NCBI GenBank assembly: GCA_016712865.1
Contig: JADJQH010000002.1
Location: 558,001-622,000, forward strand
Direction of reading: 5' to 3'
DNA from: Dokdonella sp.
GTDB taxonomy: Bacteria; Pseudomonadota; Gammaproteobacteria; Xanthomonadales; Rhodanobacteraceae
DNA length: 64,000 nt
The translations under genes were made by a program, and so were the position numbers. Below, one piece after another: positions 63,578 to 64,000 of this stretch (position 1 is the first letter of the stretch; each line of letters begins with the position of its first letter). The notes below the pieces were generated by a model. That model worked only from the letters and a program-made list of their open reading frames with translations, was not told the DNA's origin and ran no database searches.

Positions 63578-64000
63578 TCAGGCCTTCTCCACCTGGCCAA
63601 ACTCGAGTTCGACCGGAGTGGAGCGACCAAAAATCAATACCGCAACACGCAGACGGCTCTTTTCATAGTTGACTTCCTCGACCACGCCGTTGAAGTCGTT
63701 GAACGGCCCTTCCGTGACACGAACCATTTCGCCAGGCTCGAAGAGCACCTTCGGCTTGGGCTTGTCCACGCCATCCTGCACGCGACGCAGGATTGAATCC
63801 GCTTCCGAATCCTTGATCGGCATCGGACGATCAGCGGTTCCGCCGATGAAACCCATGACCTTGGGCGTTTCCTTCACCAGATGCCAGGACTCGTCGTCGA
63901 TGCGCAGGGTGCGGTTTTCTTCGTGGGTCTCGATCTGCACCAGCACGTAACCCGGGAAGAACTTCCGCTCGCTGCGCCGCTTCTGTCCACCACGCATTTC
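63578..64000 (-). CDS. nusG: Transcription termination/antitermination protein NusG (partial)
   Basis: 140 codons present; the N terminus is cut by the right edge. [16 protein letters not shown] and the KOW domain [25 protein letters not shown] then [17 protein letters not shown] are diagnostic. NusG couples polymerase to Rho and the ribosome (through S10, whose gene is also here). Confidence 0.95.
   Translation of the reverse strand, partial: EMRGGQKRRSERKFFPGYVLVQIETHEENRTLRIDDESWHLVKETPKVMGFIGGTADRPMPIKDSEADSILRRVQDGVDKPKPKVLFEPGEMVRVTEGPFNDFNGVVEEVNYEKSRLRVAVLIFGRSTPVELEFGQVEKA

Overview
The window looks like chromosome of a Lysobacterales (Xanthomonadales) gammaproteobacterium. The evidence is an arginine cluster of the Xanthomonas kind (acetylornithine transcarbamylase, an M20 deacylase of the acetylcitrulline kind, and a fused N-acetylglutamate synthase/kinase), a class II DAHP synthase, high GC, and a secreted protein ending in LFRNGFD. 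The genus cannot be fixed from sequence reading alone; a Rhodanobacteraceae- or Lysobacter-like member is the best guess.

Layout, left to right. 1-6741: a truncated M20 peptidase, a small exported helix-hairpin-helix protein, a SET/GNAT/HutD cluster on the plus strand, and facing it a tightly overlapping hisS-hutH-Rieske operon in which the histidine ammonia-lyase is unusually long. 6894-6970: tRNA-Pro(CGG). 6941-16279: an accessory island bounded by a 67-bp direct repeat made of the tRNA-Pro 3' end plus its terminator. All island genes lie on the minus strand: hsdR, hsdM, a ParD/ParE toxin-antitoxin pair, hsdS, an unknown protein paired with a PIN-domain protein, a decayed ATPase remnant, and a RloA/RloB ATPase-TOPRIM pair. 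No recombinase is present. 16298-21272: an acyltransferase, a PIG-L deacetylase and a beta-propeller gene split by a frameshift. 21415-28939: the arginine operon argF'-argG-argE'-argAB-argC-argH, preceded by a short arginine-containing reading frame and an intrinsic terminator that together look like a transcription attenuator. 28993-33643: a glycine-zipper protein, cysS, sufE, class II DAHP synthase and dsbB. 33805-64000: the complete rif-str-S10-spc-alpha ribosomal/RNA polymerase supercluster on the minus strand, from nusG (cut by the right edge) to rplQ.

Two kinds of repeat cut across this layout. Six copies of a palindromic element with arms of 7-bp GGGAATC-like units occupy gaps in the ribosomal supercluster and the argF'/argG junction, where they encode the end of one protein and the start of the next. 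Three 57-bp repeats, and a REP-like palindrome inside hsdM, also sit in reading frames. The most interesting items are the candidate arginine attenuator, the integrase-less tRNA-flanked defence island with a toxin-antitoxin pair wired between hsdM and hsdS, and the hisS-hutH-Rieske operon.
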